Assembly: GCA_009775225.1 (NCBI GenBank)
Contig: VSPE01000013.1
Location: forward strand, 1 to 50,909
Reading direction: 5' to 3'
Source: Muribaculaceae bacterium
GTDB taxonomy: Bacteria > Bacteroidota > Bacteroidia > Bacteroidales > Muribaculaceae
DNA length: 50,909 nucleotides
Position 1 is the stretch's first letter, and each line of letters starts with the position of its first letter. Of the stretch, positions 1 to 7,556 are shown piece after piece. Made by a program: the position numbers and the translations under genes. The notes beneath the pieces are model-generated. The model saw nothing but the letters and a program-made list of their open reading frames with translations. It was not told the origin of the DNA and searched no databases.

Positions 1-971
1 ACGTGCATAGTCAGGGGGATTTTGATGCCGACCTTTGCCGCTACGATTTTGAGGTAGTAGTTGGCCTTTTGGTCGGTGATGATGTTGAGGTTGTAGTCGT
101 AGCGCGAGAGAATTTCTATCGCTTTCGGCAGAAGTATCAGCTTGTATTCGCTGCCTGTCTTCTGCCTGTGGTCGCGAAGAAAGAACTCGGCGCCCTCCTG
201 TTGGATATCCTCTTTGGTGATTTTCACGATGTCGGAATAGGCAAGCCCCGTGAAGCAAGCGAAGATGAAAAGGTCACGGGCCTTTGCTTCGCCGCCTTTG
301 AGGTCGAGTGCCGCGATTTTATCCCTGTCCTTGGCTGTGATGAATTTGCGTGTAGTGGAGCGGCCACGGGAGATATGGAAGCCTTCGTAGGGCGACTTAT
401 CCAACAGCCCGAGCTGAATTGCCTCGGCGATGTAGGGTTTGAGGCGCTTGTGGTAGCCGTGAACGGAGGATTGGCAGGTTAGCTGCTTGTGGAGCATATC
501 GTCCCACAATTTGATGTTTACAGGGGTGAAGTCCTTGAAAGAGTAAAACAGCTTGGAGGCGCGGAGGGCACGGAGCATCACATTGTGCTGCCTACGGGTG
601 CTCTCACGGACGGGGCGCAGTTCGATGCGCTCGGCTATCCAGTCGAGAGCGTTCAGCTTCTGCGCCATTCTGCGCTCGCCGAAGCGGTACTCTTTTAGCT
701 TGTCGAGGCATACGTTCTCGTCCTCTATCATCTGCTTCACCGTGTCGTAAACATCGTTGAATTTCTCGTTGAGTTCACGGTTGAGGATTTGCGCGTCGAG
801 GCGTTTCACCACCTTGCCGTCGCTCCATTCTCCTGTGTGGACGCCTATGCCTGTGGAGAGGCGCACTCGTTGTCCGGCGAAGCAGACCTCAATCTCAATC
901 GCCCCGTTGGTGGTCTTCGACGCTCTCTTGCGGCGGTCGAAAACGAATTTTACTTTTGGTGTTGCGTACAT
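1..971 (-). CDS. Tyrosine recombinase (integrase), 3' end outside window
   Basis: Site-specific recombinase of the Bacteroidales conjugative-transposon/phage type, reading from an ATG at 971 leftwards out of the window (about 323 codons seen). The N-terminal arm and core-binding region cover roughly residues 1-200. The catalytic domain shows FACFTGLAYSD (Arg I position is Ala), the beta-hairpin lysine in HRQKTGSEY, and TMH at the window edge, which should begin the HxxR box. The second Arg and the nucleophilic Tyr lie outside. Loss of Arg I is known for IntDOT-like enzymes. The gene reads away from tRNA-Arg, with its 5' end about 260 bp from the tRNA 3' end, the usual arrangement for an element integrated at a tRNA. 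No gene on the plus strand here is convincing. Confidence 0.88.
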   Translation of the reverse strand, partial: MYATPKVKFVFDRRKRASKTTNGAIEIEVCFAGQRVRLSTGIGVHTGEWSDGKVVKRLDAQILNRELNEKFNDVYDTVKQMIEDENVCLDKLKEYRFGERRMAQKLNALDWIAERIELRPVRESTRRQHNVMLRALRASKLFYSFKDFTPVNIKLWDDMLHKQLTCQSSVHGYHKRLKPYIAEAIQLGLLDKSPYEGFHISRGRSTTRKFITAKDRDKIAALDLKGGEAKARDLFIFACFTGLAYSDIVKITKEDIQQEGAEFFLRDHRQKTGSEYKLILLPKAIEILSRYDYNLNIITDQKANYYLKIVAAKVGIKIPLTMH

Positions 972-1200
972 ACCTAATGATTTTAAGAAGTTAGAGTTGT
1001 TTGTCAGTTGGTTAGAGAAAGTGGTACCATTTTCTCGGAAGTGGTACACTTGGTACCAAAAGTGTACCAAAAGCACCTCTAACGTTCCCACACATACAAA
1101 CGCAACAGCAACACGTCTTATTATCGAGCGTGCGACATAACTATCTTAAAATCAATTAAATATGTGGCAATATAGGGCGATATGTTGCAACATATATACA
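972..1200. repeat. Repeat-rich region between integrase and tRNA-Arg (possible arm-type sites)
   Basis: No gene is seen here. The octamer TGGTACCA or close variants occur at 1022-1029, 1042-1049, 1051-1058 and 1062-1069. Ten-base arms at 1042-1051 and 1060-1069 form a perfect inverted repeat around a GGTACC palindrome. A separate 16-bp perfect palindrome, ATATGTTGCAACATAT, lies at 1180-1195, and TATGTGGCAA at 1161-1170 is a near copy of its left half plus centre. Clustered short repeats beside an integrase gene and an attachment site are typical of integrase or excisionase binding sites; that role is inferred. Confidence 0.5.
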
Positions 1201-1228
1201 AAAAAAGAGAGCCTGTTCAGACTCTCTT
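1201..1228 (-). terminator. Rho-independent terminator after tRNA-Arg
   Basis: On the minus strand a 7-bp stem AAGAGAG/CTCTCTT (1222-1228 with 1205-1211) with a 10-base loop runs straight into a T tract, two bases past the tRNA discriminator base. It would end the tRNA transcript. Confidence 0.75.
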
Positions 1229-1229
1229 G

Positions 1230-1303
1230 TGATCCGGTTGGGATTCGAACCCAAGACCCACAGCTTAGAAGGCTGTTGCTCTATCCAACTGAGCTACCGA
1301 ACC
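1230..1303 (-). tRNA. tRNA-Arg (anticodon TCT)
   Basis: Cloverleaf of 74 bases on the minus strand. The acceptor stem is GGTTCGG (1303-1297) with CCGGATC (1237-1231), containing two G-U pairs. The anticodon stem ACAGC/GCTGT encloses loop CTTCTAA, giving anticodon TCT. The T loop is GGTTCGAATCC. The discriminator is A, and CCA is not encoded (CAA follows). It lies 38 bp downstream of tsf. Its 3' half is the likely integration target of the element to the left. Confidence 0.95.
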
Positions 1304-1331
1304 AAAAGCCGGAGGAGGCTATGCTCCTCCG
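1304..1331 (-). terminator. Terminator of the rplM-rpsI-rpsB-tsf operon
   Basis: On the minus strand an 8-bp stem CGGAGGAG/CTCCTCCG (1331-1324 with 1317-1310) closes a 6-base loop, followed by GC and a TTTT run at 1307-1304. The T run touches the first base of tRNA-Arg, so the tRNA is bracketed by two terminators. Confidence 0.75.
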
Positions 1332-1341
1332 CCTGATATTA

Positions 1342-2334
1342 TTAGTCCTGGTTGAGGTTTACGCGCTTGAACGAAACAACAACGAGGCCCTTGGTAGTCT
1401 TTTCGAGGTACTGGCCAATGGTGAGTTCACCGTCCTTGACGAATTCCTGTTCCATGAGGCAAGATTCCTTGAAGAACTTGTTAAGACGGCCCTGAGCGAT
1501 GTTCTTAATCATCTGTTCGGGGAGGTTTGCAGCCTTGGCAGCCGAAGTCTCGGCGATGATAGTGCGAGCCTTGGCAGCTTCATCTTCCGTGAGCCAGCCC
1601 TTGGCGATGTTGGAGCTGATGTGGTCTTCGCTGTCAACGAGGTTGGGGTTAATGCCGGCTTTCTTGAGAGCTGCTTCAACAGCTTTCTTAACCTGCTCTT
1701 CCTTTGTCTTCTCAACAGCAACGTTGTATTCCGAAGTTACGATATCTTCAGCAACGCTGTCGCGGTCTACCGCGATGGGATTCATCGAAGCAATCTGCAT
1801 AGCCACGTCGCGGCCTACCTGGAAGTCAACACCCTCGAGGTTGAAACCTGCGATTGTAGAGAGTTTGTTGCCGAGGTGGTTGTACGAAGTGGTGGTGGGA
1901 GCTTCGAGGCACTCGTACTGGCCGAGTTCGATTTTCTCGCCGGTTTTGGCGGTCTCATCGGTGATGAGGTCGGCCACGGTCATGCCATCGATAGTAGCAG
2001 CCTTAAGCTCTTCGAGAGTCTGGATGCGATTGGCGATAGCGAAGTCAAGCAGACGGTTCGTAAGCTCAACGAAACCTGCGTTCTTGGCAACGAAGTCGGT
2101 TTCGCAGCAGAGAGCTACGATAGCGGCGAAGTTGCCTTCGTTCTTGGCGAGCACGCAACCTTCGGAAGCCTGACGGTCTTCGCGCTTGGCGGCTACGGCT
2201 TTGCCTTTCTGACGGAGGATTTCGACAGCTGCGTCGATGTCGCCGTTAGTTTCGGCGAGGGCTTTTTTGCAGTCCATCAAGCCGGCGCTGGTAAGGTTGC
2301 GGAGCTTGGTGATTTCTGCCATTGTTACTGCCAT
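1342..2334 (-). CDS. tsf: Elongation factor Ts
   Basis: Cytoplasmic nucleotide-exchange factor that releases GDP from EF-Tu. The 330 residues begin MAVTMAEITKLRNLTSAGLM; the first ATG is kept because Bacteroidales EF-Ts proteins commonly start MAVTMA. The N-terminal UBA-like domain contains MDCKKALAETNGDID and is followed by KGKAVAAKREDRQASEG and TDFVAKN, the family's EF-Tu contact motifs. It is last in the ribosomal operon, about 40 bp after rpsB, with a strong terminator 10 bp past its stop. Length and order are usual for the order. Confidence 0.97.
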   Translation of the reverse strand: MAVTMAEITKLRNLTSAGLMDCKKALAETNGDIDAAVEILRQKGKAVAAKREDRQASEGCVLAKNEGNFAAIVALCCETDFVAKNAGFVELTNRLLDFAIANRIQTLEELKAATIDGMTVADLITDETAKTGEKIELGQYECLEAPTTTSYNHLGNKLSTIAGFNLEGVDFQVGRDVAMQIASMNPIAVDRDSVAEDIVTSEYNVAVEKTKEEQVKKAVEAALKKAGINPNLVDSEDHISSNIAKGWLTEDEAAKARTIIAETSAAKAANLPEQMIKNIAQGRLNKFFKESCLMEQEFVKDGELTIGQYLEKTTKGLVVVSFKRVNLNQD

Positions 2335-2373
2335 AGTATGTTTAGTTTGGCTTTGTTCTGTAAAAACGGTTAA

Positions 2374-3213
2374 TTATTCAGCTACGGGAGCTTCGGCTGC
2401 GGGAGCTGCTTCTTCGGCTGCAGTAGCTTCTGCAGCATCGTTGCGACGTACGCGACGACGTTCGCGGCGGGGAGCTTCACCCTTCTCAGCCTGAGCTTCA
2501 GCGGCTTCGTTATCGAGCTTTTCTGCCTTGCGCTCTTCGAGACCCTGAGCCATAGCAGCTACGAGAGTGCCTGCGATGAGTTCGATAGACTTCGAAGCAT
2601 CGTCGTTTGCAGGGATAACATAGTCTACGGTAGAGGGGTCGGAGTTAGTGTCGACCATAGCGAATACGGGGATACCGAGACGGTTTGCCTCAGCAACAGC
2701 GATACGTTCTTTGAGGACGTCAACTACAAAGAGAGCCGAAGGAAGACGGTTGAGGTCGGCGATAGAACCGAGAGTCTTCTCGAGTTTGGCACGCTGACGG
2801 GTAATCTGGAGGCGTTCGCGCTTTGATAGGTTGTCGAAAGTGCCGTCTTTGCTCATTTTGTCGATGGTAGTCATCTTACGCACAGCCTTGCGGATTGTGG
2901 GGAAGTTGGTGAGCATACCACCGGGCCAGCGCTCGATTACGTAGGGCATGCCTACCGACGAAGCGAGGTCGGCGATAACCTGCTTGGCCTGCTTCTTTGT
3001 GGCCACAAAGAGCACTTTCTTGCCCTGCTTAGCCATGCCGCGGAGTACGTTGGCAGCTTCAGCGAGCTTAGCCTCGGTCTTATAGAGGTCGATTATGTGG
3101 ATACCGTTGCGCTCCATGAAGATGTAGGGTGCCATTGCGGGATTCCATTTACGCTTGAGGTGACCGAAGTGGCAACCGGCTTCGAGGAGCTGTTCAAATG
3201 TGGGATTAGCCAT
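2374..3213 (-). CDS. rpsB: 30S ribosomal protein S2
   Basis: Small-subunit protein, 279 residues from the ATG at 3213 (MANPTFEQLLEAGCHFGHLK). An upstream ATG at 3258 is in frame but would add 15 unrelated residues from the leader. The S2 core is intact: the FGHLKRKWNP start, NGIHIIDLYKT, VLFVATKKQA, RWPGGMLTNF and the PVFAMVDTNSDP box. The C-terminal tail is low-complexity, rich in Ala and Glu with a basic patch near RRERRRVRR, as in other Bacteroidales. It is preceded by a 144-bp gap from rpsI that can fold (see 3257-3306). Confidence 0.97.
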   Translation of the reverse strand: MANPTFEQLLEAGCHFGHLKRKWNPAMAPYIFMERNGIHIIDLYKTEAKLAEAANVLRGMAKQGKKVLFVATKKQAKQVIADLASSVGMPYVIERWPGGMLTNFPTIRKAVRKMTTIDKMSKDGTFDNLSKRERLQITRQRAKLEKTLGSIADLNRLPSALFVVDVLKERIAVAEANRLGIPVFAMVDTNSDPSTVDYVIPANDDASKSIELIAGTLVAAMAQGLEERKAEKLDNEAAEAQAEKGEAPRRERRRVRRNDAAEATAAEEAAPAAEAPVAE

Positions 3214-3256
3214 TTTAGTTTTTGTTGTTAGGTTTACGTTCTTTAAAATTTCATGC

Positions 3257-3306
3257 AACCGCGGGGTAGGGAACGTAGCTCCATCGACGCGGTTTAGATA
3301 CTAAAC
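3257..3306 (-). promoter_or_regulatory. Possible structured leader of rpsB (alternative hairpins)
   Basis: The 144-bp space between rpsI and rpsB contains a 7-bp stem, AACCGCG at 3257-3263 with CGCGGTT at 3288-3294. A second hairpin, GTTTA at 3292-3296 with TAAAC at 3302-3306, shares three bases with it, so the two cannot form together. Such a switch before rpsB would suit feedback control by S2 or attenuation. No TAnnTTTG promoter was recognised here, so rpsB is probably co-transcribed with rplM and rpsI. Confidence 0.35.
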
Positions 3307-3357
3307 ACTTGTTCGGCTCAGGCACAGAGGCCAGGGCCGTATATTGTAGAGACAAGC

Positions 3358-3744
3358 TTAGCGCTTGGAGAACTGGAAGCGCTTGCGGGCTTTGGGCTGA
3401 CCGGGCTTTTTACGTTCAACGGCACGGGGGTCGCGGGTCATGAAGCCGTGCTTGCGGAGAACAGCCTTGTCATCGGGATTAACTTTAACGAGAGCGCGGG
3501 CGATGCCGAGGCGAAGAGCTTCAGCCTGACCTTTGTAGCCACCTCCGTCGAGGTTTACGTGGATATCGTACTTGTCAGCTACTTCAAGAGTGTTGAGGGG
3601 CTGCTTTACGATGTACTGAAGAATCGACGAGGGGAAGTATACGTTGAGGGGGCGCTTGTTGATGGTGATGGTGCCGTTGCCTTCTTTGAGAATTACGCGG
3701 GCCACGGCTGCCTTGCGGCGGCCAACTGCATTTACTGTTTCCAT
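3358..3744 (-). CDS. rpsI: 30S ribosomal protein S9
   Basis: Small-subunit protein whose C-terminal tail reaches the ribosomal P site. It has 128 residues, starting METVNAVGRRKAAVARV. Family marks visible are NAVGRRKAAVARV, INKRPLNVYF, LDGGGYKGQAEALRLGIARAL and the basic end RKRFQFSKR, which finishes with the conserved Ser-Lys-Arg. It follows rplM after only 5 bp, the standard L13-S9 pair. Confidence 0.98.
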   Translation of the reverse strand: METVNAVGRRKAAVARVILKEGNGTITINKRPLNVYFPSSILQYIVKQPLNTLEVADKYDIHVNLDGGGYKGQAEALRLGIARALVKVNPDDKAVLRKHGFMTRDPRAVERKKPGQPKARKRFQFSKR

Positions 3745-3749
3745 TGCGA

Positions 3750-4229
3750 TTATTTCAGTTTATTAATATCGATTACGGTGGGGTTCTGAGCCTCGTGGGG
3801 GTGGTTGGGGCCGTTATATACGTGCATGTTCTCGATGAGACGGCGGCCAAGACGGTTCTTGGGGAGCATGCCCTTCATAACACGCATGAAAAGAGGATGA
3901 ATGCCGGGCTTGATGTGCTTGTTGAACGATTTCTGCATGAGCACTTCGGGGGTAAGCTCGCGCTGACCGCCGGGATAGCCGGTATAGTTGAGGTAGATGC
4001 GGTCTGTCATCTTTTTGCCTGTAAGAACAATCTTGTCGGCGTTGATGATGATTACGTTGTCGCCGCACTCCATGTTGGGGGAGTAGCTGGGTTTGTATTT
4101 GCCGCGAAGAAGTTTTGCCACTTTGGCGCAGAGGCGACCGAGAACCTGGTCGGTTGCATCGATAACTACCCAATCATGCTGCACTTCCTGTGCGTTGGGG
4201 AAATCGGTGCGATAGCTAATAGTATCCAC
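3750..4229 (-). CDS. rplM: 50S ribosomal protein L13
   Basis: Large-subunit assembly protein of 159 residues. It starts MDTISYRTDFPNAQEVQHDW, the Bacteroidales form with an N-terminal extension before WVVIDATDQVLGRL. Further marks are KLLRGKYKPSY, GDNVIIINADKIVLTG, YTGYPGGQRELTPE and VMKGMLPKNRLGRR. It is first in the four-gene operon, with a clear promoter at 4341-4372 and a structured 5' leader at 4263-4311 that suggests feedback by L13. Confidence 0.98.
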   Translation of the reverse strand: MDTISYRTDFPNAQEVQHDWVVIDATDQVLGRLCAKVAKLLRGKYKPSYSPNMECGDNVIIINADKIVLTGKKMTDRIYLNYTGYPGGQRELTPEVLMQKSFNKHIKPGIHPLFMRVMKGMLPKNRLGRRLIENMHVYNGPNHPHEAQNPTVIDINKLK

Positions 4230-4262
4230 TTTCTAATTTCTTGATTAATAGTTACATAAATC

Positions 4263-4311
4263 GACCGTCGCTGATTGGCACGCTTGGCCAGAAGCCTGCC
4301 GGGCGACTGTC
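4263..4311 (-). promoter_or_regulatory. Probable ribosomal protein leader before rplM
   Basis: In the untranslated leader of the minus-strand transcript, 4303-4311 pairs with 4263-4271 over nine positions with one mismatch (outer GAC/GTC, inner GTCGC/GCGAC). An inner stem GGCA/TGCC (4300-4297 with 4280-4277) encloses a loop with GGCTTCTGGCC. The fold ends 33 bases before the rplM start codon. Leaders bound by L13 have been proposed for Bacteroidia; whether this is the same motif needs a covariance-model search. Confidence 0.55.
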
Positions 4312-4340
4312 AGTTAATGGGTTGGACATAATCGGTGCCG

Positions 4341-4371
4341 CAAAGGTACGACTTTTTTCTCATTCTGCAAA
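4341..4371 (-). promoter_or_regulatory. Bacteroidales-type promoter of the rplM operon
   Basis: On the minus strand TTTG (4371-4368) is followed after 19 bp by TACCTTTG (4348-4341), matching the TTTG-N19-TAnnTTTG consensus. Transcription would start near 4334, giving a leader of about 105 bases that includes the fold at 4263-4311. The rest of the 435-bp gap between rplM and the plus-strand gene at 4665 shows no further gene. Confidence 0.8.
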
Positions 4372-4576
4372 ATATTTTTTCGTACATATTCAGGCACGGC
4401 AAGGCAGAACGACAGAAGCAATAAACGCGATGATTTTCTCAGATATAATTTTAAATCTTTAACAATATGACATCTCAAAGGCACATAAAGCCCGGCAATA
4501 CTCTGTTTCGGGTAATCTGATATATCAAAAACGCAGCACATGGGCCGAACCGCACAAGCCCGTAGCTTGTTTAAAG

Positions 4577-4607
4577 TTTGCAGAGCCACGAAAACTTGCT
4601 AACTTTG
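4577..4607 (+). promoter_or_regulatory. Promoter of the outer-membrane protein / tsaD operon
   Basis: TTTG at 4577-4580, a 19-bp spacer and TAACTTTG at 4600-4607, about 57 bp before the ATG at 4665. This is a full match to the Bacteroidales consensus and diverges from the rplM promoter. Confidence 0.78.
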
Positions 4608-4664
4608 CACCGCAAACCTACGGCGGCTCTGCCTAATCGTACATATCGCATCTCATTCATCACT

Positions 4665-5192
4665 ATGAAAGCTATTTCACGTATAGTCCTTGGGGCTGCC
4701 CTTCTCATTGTCACGGCACTTGCCGCCACACCCGACGCATGCGCTCAGGTAGAACGCGGCCAGAAATCGTTTGGCCCGAAGGTGGGTTTTGTAAGCAACA
4801 ACACCTCGATCACCGCAGGCCTCGTATTCGAATACGCCTTCAGCCGCCACGTGCGCATCGCACCCGAGCTGGGCATCATATTCCGCAACAAAGACCGCGA
4901 TGCGCTGACCGCTGACCTCAACATACAGTTCCCCATAGGCTTCGGCAACGGCAAAGGTGCTTTCTATCCGCTTGTAGGCGCCAACTTTACTTCGTGGAGC
5001 CGCCACTACGCATCTGCCGAAGCAGACGCCAAAGATGTGACGAGCCACACAAACACGCTCGGTCTAAACGGCGGCGCAGGCATCGAGTTCAACTGCACAT
5101 CCTCGCTCAGGCTGTCGTTGGAAGCCCGATATACTCTCATGAAGCATTACCCCACGGCATTTGTAACGGCGGGTATCGCATACGTGTTCTAA
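4665..5192 (+). CDS. Small outer-membrane beta-barrel protein
   Basis: Secreted protein of 175 residues. The start at 4665 is chosen because it yields a typical signal peptide (MKAISRIVLGAALLIVTALA, cut near DACAQ); reading upstream adds 29 non-secretory residues. The mature part alternates polar and hydrophobic residues in strand-length blocks (FGPKVGFVSN, ITAGLVFEYAF, LGLNGGAGIEF, LRLSLEARYTL) and ends TAGIAYVF with a terminal aromatic, as in 8-stranded OmpA/OmpW-like barrels. Exact family and ligand are not recognised. tsaD begins 2 bp after its stop, so the two are likely co-transcribed. Confidence 0.8.
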   Translation: MKAISRIVLGAALLIVTALAATPDACAQVERGQKSFGPKVGFVSNNTSITAGLVFEYAFSRHVRIAPELGIIFRNKDRDALTADLNIQFPIGFGNGKGAFYPLVGANFTSWSRHYASAEADAKDVTSHTNTLGLNGGAGIEFNCTSSLRLSLEARYTLMKHYPTAFVTAGIAYVF

Positions 5193-5194
5193 TT

Positions 5195-6217
5195 ATGGAT
5201 AAACCAGTCACTATCTTAGGTATCGAATCATCATGCGACGACACCTCAGCAGCAATTGTCCGCGACGGCATACTGCTGAGCAACGTCATTGCCTCGCAGC
5301 AGGTGCATGAAGAATACGGCGGCGTGGTGCCCGAACTGGCATCGCGCGCCCATCAGCAAAACATTGTACCGGTGGTCGACGCCGCCATCCGACGGGCCGG
5401 CATCTCAAAAGCAGACCTTTCGGCCATAGCATTCACCCGCGGGCCCGGTCTTATAGGCTCGCTCCTGGTAGGCACAAGCTTCGCCAAGGGGCTGTCGCTC
5501 GGGCTGCGCATACCTATTGTCGATGTCAACCACCTGCACGGCCACGTACTCTCGCACTTCGTGCGCAGGGAGGAAGCCGACCGCGTGCCGCAGTTCCCCT
5601 ACATCTGCCTTCTCATATCCGGCGGCAACTCGCAACTGATACACGTACGCGGCTACAACGACATGGAAATACTAGGCCGTACTATCGACGACGCCGCAGG
5701 CGAAGCCTTCGACAAATGCGCCAAGGTAATGGGACTGCCCTACCCCGGCGGCCCGCATATCGACAGACTCGCAGCCGAAGGCGACCACAAGCGCTTCGCG
5801 TTCGCAAAGCCGCACATACCGGGACTCGACTACAGCTTCAGCGGCCTTAAGACATCGTTCCTCTACACACTGCGCGACGGACTCAAGACTGACGCCGACT
5901 TCATAGAACGCAACAAGACCGACCTGGCAGCCTCGCTTCAGGCCACCATAATAGCAATTCTGCTCGACAAGCTCGACAAAGCCGTAAAGCAGACAGGCGT
6001 ACGCACCGTAGCAATAGGCGGAGGCGTATCGGCAAACTCAGGCGTGCGTGCCGCCGTCGCCGACTATTGCAGCCGGCACGGCCTCGAGGCATTCATCCCC
6101 GAGCGCGTATTCACTACCGACAACGCTGCCATGGTAGCTATTGCCGGTTATTTCAAATATCTAGACAGTCAATTCTGCCCTTACGACGCAGCTCCATACG
6201 CTAGGCTCGAGGTGTGA
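5195..6217 (+). CDS. tsaD: tRNA N6-adenosine threonylcarbamoyltransferase TsaD
   Basis: Transfers the threonylcarbamoyl group to A37 of ANN-decoding tRNAs, working with TsaB (and TsaE). 340 residues from the ATG at 5195, 2 bp after the previous stop; the frame is open further upstream but that part overlaps the barrel gene. It has the ASKHA fold: ILGIESSCDDTS phosphate loop, metal-binding His pair in NHLHGHVLSH, ISGGNSQL, DDAAGEAFDKCAKVMGLPYPGG and AIGGGVSANSGVR. tsaB and tsaC lie about 14 kb away on the minus strand. cinA follows after 4 bp. Confidence 0.97.
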   Translation: MDKPVTILGIESSCDDTSAAIVRDGILLSNVIASQQVHEEYGGVVPELASRAHQQNIVPVVDAAIRRAGISKADLSAIAFTRGPGLIGSLLVGTSFAKGLSLGLRIPIVDVNHLHGHVLSHFVRREEADRVPQFPYICLLISGGNSQLIHVRGYNDMEILGRTIDDAAGEAFDKCAKVMGLPYPGGPHIDRLAAEGDHKRFAFAKPHIPGLDYSFSGLKTSFLYTLRDGLKTDADFIERNKTDLAASLQATIIAILLDKLDKAVKQTGVRTVAIGGGVSANSGVRAAVADYCSRHGLEAFIPERVFTTDNAAMVAIAGYFKYLDSQFCPYDAAPYARLEV

Positions 6218-6221
6218 TGTC

Positions 6222-7460
6222 ATGAAACTTTCCATAATTATAATAGGTGACGAAATCCTGCTCGGACGCGTCACCGACACAAATTCGGGGCTGATAGCCC
6301 GCACATTCTGCGAAAGAGGCTGGCAGGTGGCCACCATACGCACCGTAGGCGACCGCGCCGCCGACATACGCGCCGCCATTGAAGCAGCACTCGTCGAAAG
6401 CGACCTCATTGTCACCACCGGCGGCCTCGGTCCTACCCGCGACGACATTACAAAAGGCGTCATGACCGATATTTTCGGCGGTACACTCATTTTCAACAAG
6501 AGCGTGAGCGAGAACATCGACGCCATTTTCGCCGACCGTAATCTGAAAATCAACGAACTCACACGCCTCCAGGCAATGGTGCCGGACTCATGCCGCGTAA
6601 TACAGAACCGCCTGGGCACCGCTCCTCTGATGTGGTTCGAGCACAAAGAAAAAGTGCTCATCGCCATGCCAGGCGTGCCCTACGAGACCCGCGGCATGCT
6701 GCCTGAAGTGGCACGGCGGGTCGATGCCCGCTTCGGCGCCGGCGGAGCAGTACTCCATCGCGAGTTCACGGTGACGGACATCTCCGAATCGGCTCTCGCC
6801 GAGCGACTCGCCAAATACGAAGACAGCCTTCCGGGGTTCGTCAAACTCGCGTACCTGCCAAATCCTGGCGAGATTGTAATGCGCCTCGACGCCGACTACG
6901 GCACCGCGGCCGACCCCGACCATTTCGAAAAACTCTGCAACGGTCTGTGCGATGCCATAGGTACTAACCTTGCCGCCCGAGGCAAGCTCGCGCCCGCCGA
7001 ACTGTTGCTGCACAAGCTGCGCAGACTCGGCTACACGCTTGCCACAGCCGAAAGCTGTACCGGCGGCAACATAGCACACCTCATCACCACTGTGGCAGGA
7101 TGCTCCGACGTGTACCGCGGAGGAGTCGTATCGTATTGTAACGACATCAAAGTATCGGCACTCGAGGTAAACCCCGCCACAATCGAAAATACCGGCGCTG
7201 TGAGCGAAGACACCGTACGGCAGATGGCCGAAGGCGCACGCCTTCGCTGCGGAGCCGACTGCGGCATTGCCACCTCAGGCATAGCCGGCCCCGGAGGCGC
7301 AGTTCCCGGCAAGCCCGTAGGCACCGTGTGGATTGCAGTATCTACACCCTCCGGGACTACCGCACGTCGCTATCATTTCGGAGGCGACAGACAGGCTGTC
7401 ATCGACCGGGCGTCGGCTCAGGCGATAATGCAGCTTGCCACAACAGTCGGCGAAAAATAG
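6222..7460 (+). CDS. cinA: CinA-like protein (NMN amidohydrolase / MoCF-binding fold)
   Basis: Cytoplasmic protein of 412 residues with the two CinA domains. The N-terminal molybdopterin-binding-like domain begins MKLSIIIIGDEILLGRVTDT and has TTGGLGPTRDD. The C-terminal PncC-like deamidase (from about residue 255) has AESCTGGNIAHLIT with the catalytic Ser, GGVVSYCNDIK and IATSGIAGPGGA. Known family activities are nicotinamide-mononucleotide deamidation and ADP-ribose pyrophosphatase, used in pyridine-nucleotide salvage. It is 4 bp after tsaD, a common Bacteroidetes pairing. The competence name is historical. Confidence 0.93.
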   Translation: MKLSIIIIGDEILLGRVTDTNSGLIARTFCERGWQVATIRTVGDRAADIRAAIEAALVESDLIVTTGGLGPTRDDITKGVMTDIFGGTLIFNKSVSENIDAIFADRNLKINELTRLQAMVPDSCRVIQNRLGTAPLMWFEHKEKVLIAMPGVPYETRGMLPEVARRVDARFGAGGAVLHREFTVTDISESALAERLAKYEDSLPGFVKLAYLPNPGEIVMRLDADYGTAADPDHFEKLCNGLCDAIGTNLAARGKLAPAELLLHKLRRLGYTLATAESCTGGNIAHLITTVAGCSDVYRGGVVSYCNDIKVSALEVNPATIENTGAVSEDTVRQMAEGARLRCGADCGIATSGIAGPGGAVPGKPVGTVWIAVSTPSGTTARRYHFGGDRQAVIDRASAQAIMQLATTVGEK

Positions 7461-7506
7461 CACACCACAAGTTATCAACACAGGCCGCACTTTTACAGGC
7501 GGCACT

Positions 7507-7538
7507 ATTGCAAAATAGGCAAAAAATCGCCACCTTTG
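7507..7538 (+). promoter_or_regulatory. Probable promoter of nrdJ
   Basis: ATTG at 7507-7510, 20-bp spacer, CACCTTTG at 7531-7538. The first base of the -7 element deviates from TAnnTTTG. It ends 18 bp before the ATG. No cobalamin riboswitch fold was recognised in the 96-bp gap. Confidence 0.45.
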
Positions 7539-7556
7539 CAACCACACACAAATATC

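Noticed and set aside
1022..1195. CRISPR array
   Set aside because: Repeats are 8-10 bases with irregular spacing, without unit-length spacers or cas genes.
1162..2373. 403-codon plus-strand frame opposite tsf
   Set aside because: It runs antisense to the well-defined tsf gene and across the tRNA; a by-product of codon bias.
7461..7556. Cobalamin riboswitch before the B12-dependent reductase
   Set aside because: The gap is only 96 bp, already holds the promoter, and shows no B12-box-like sequence.
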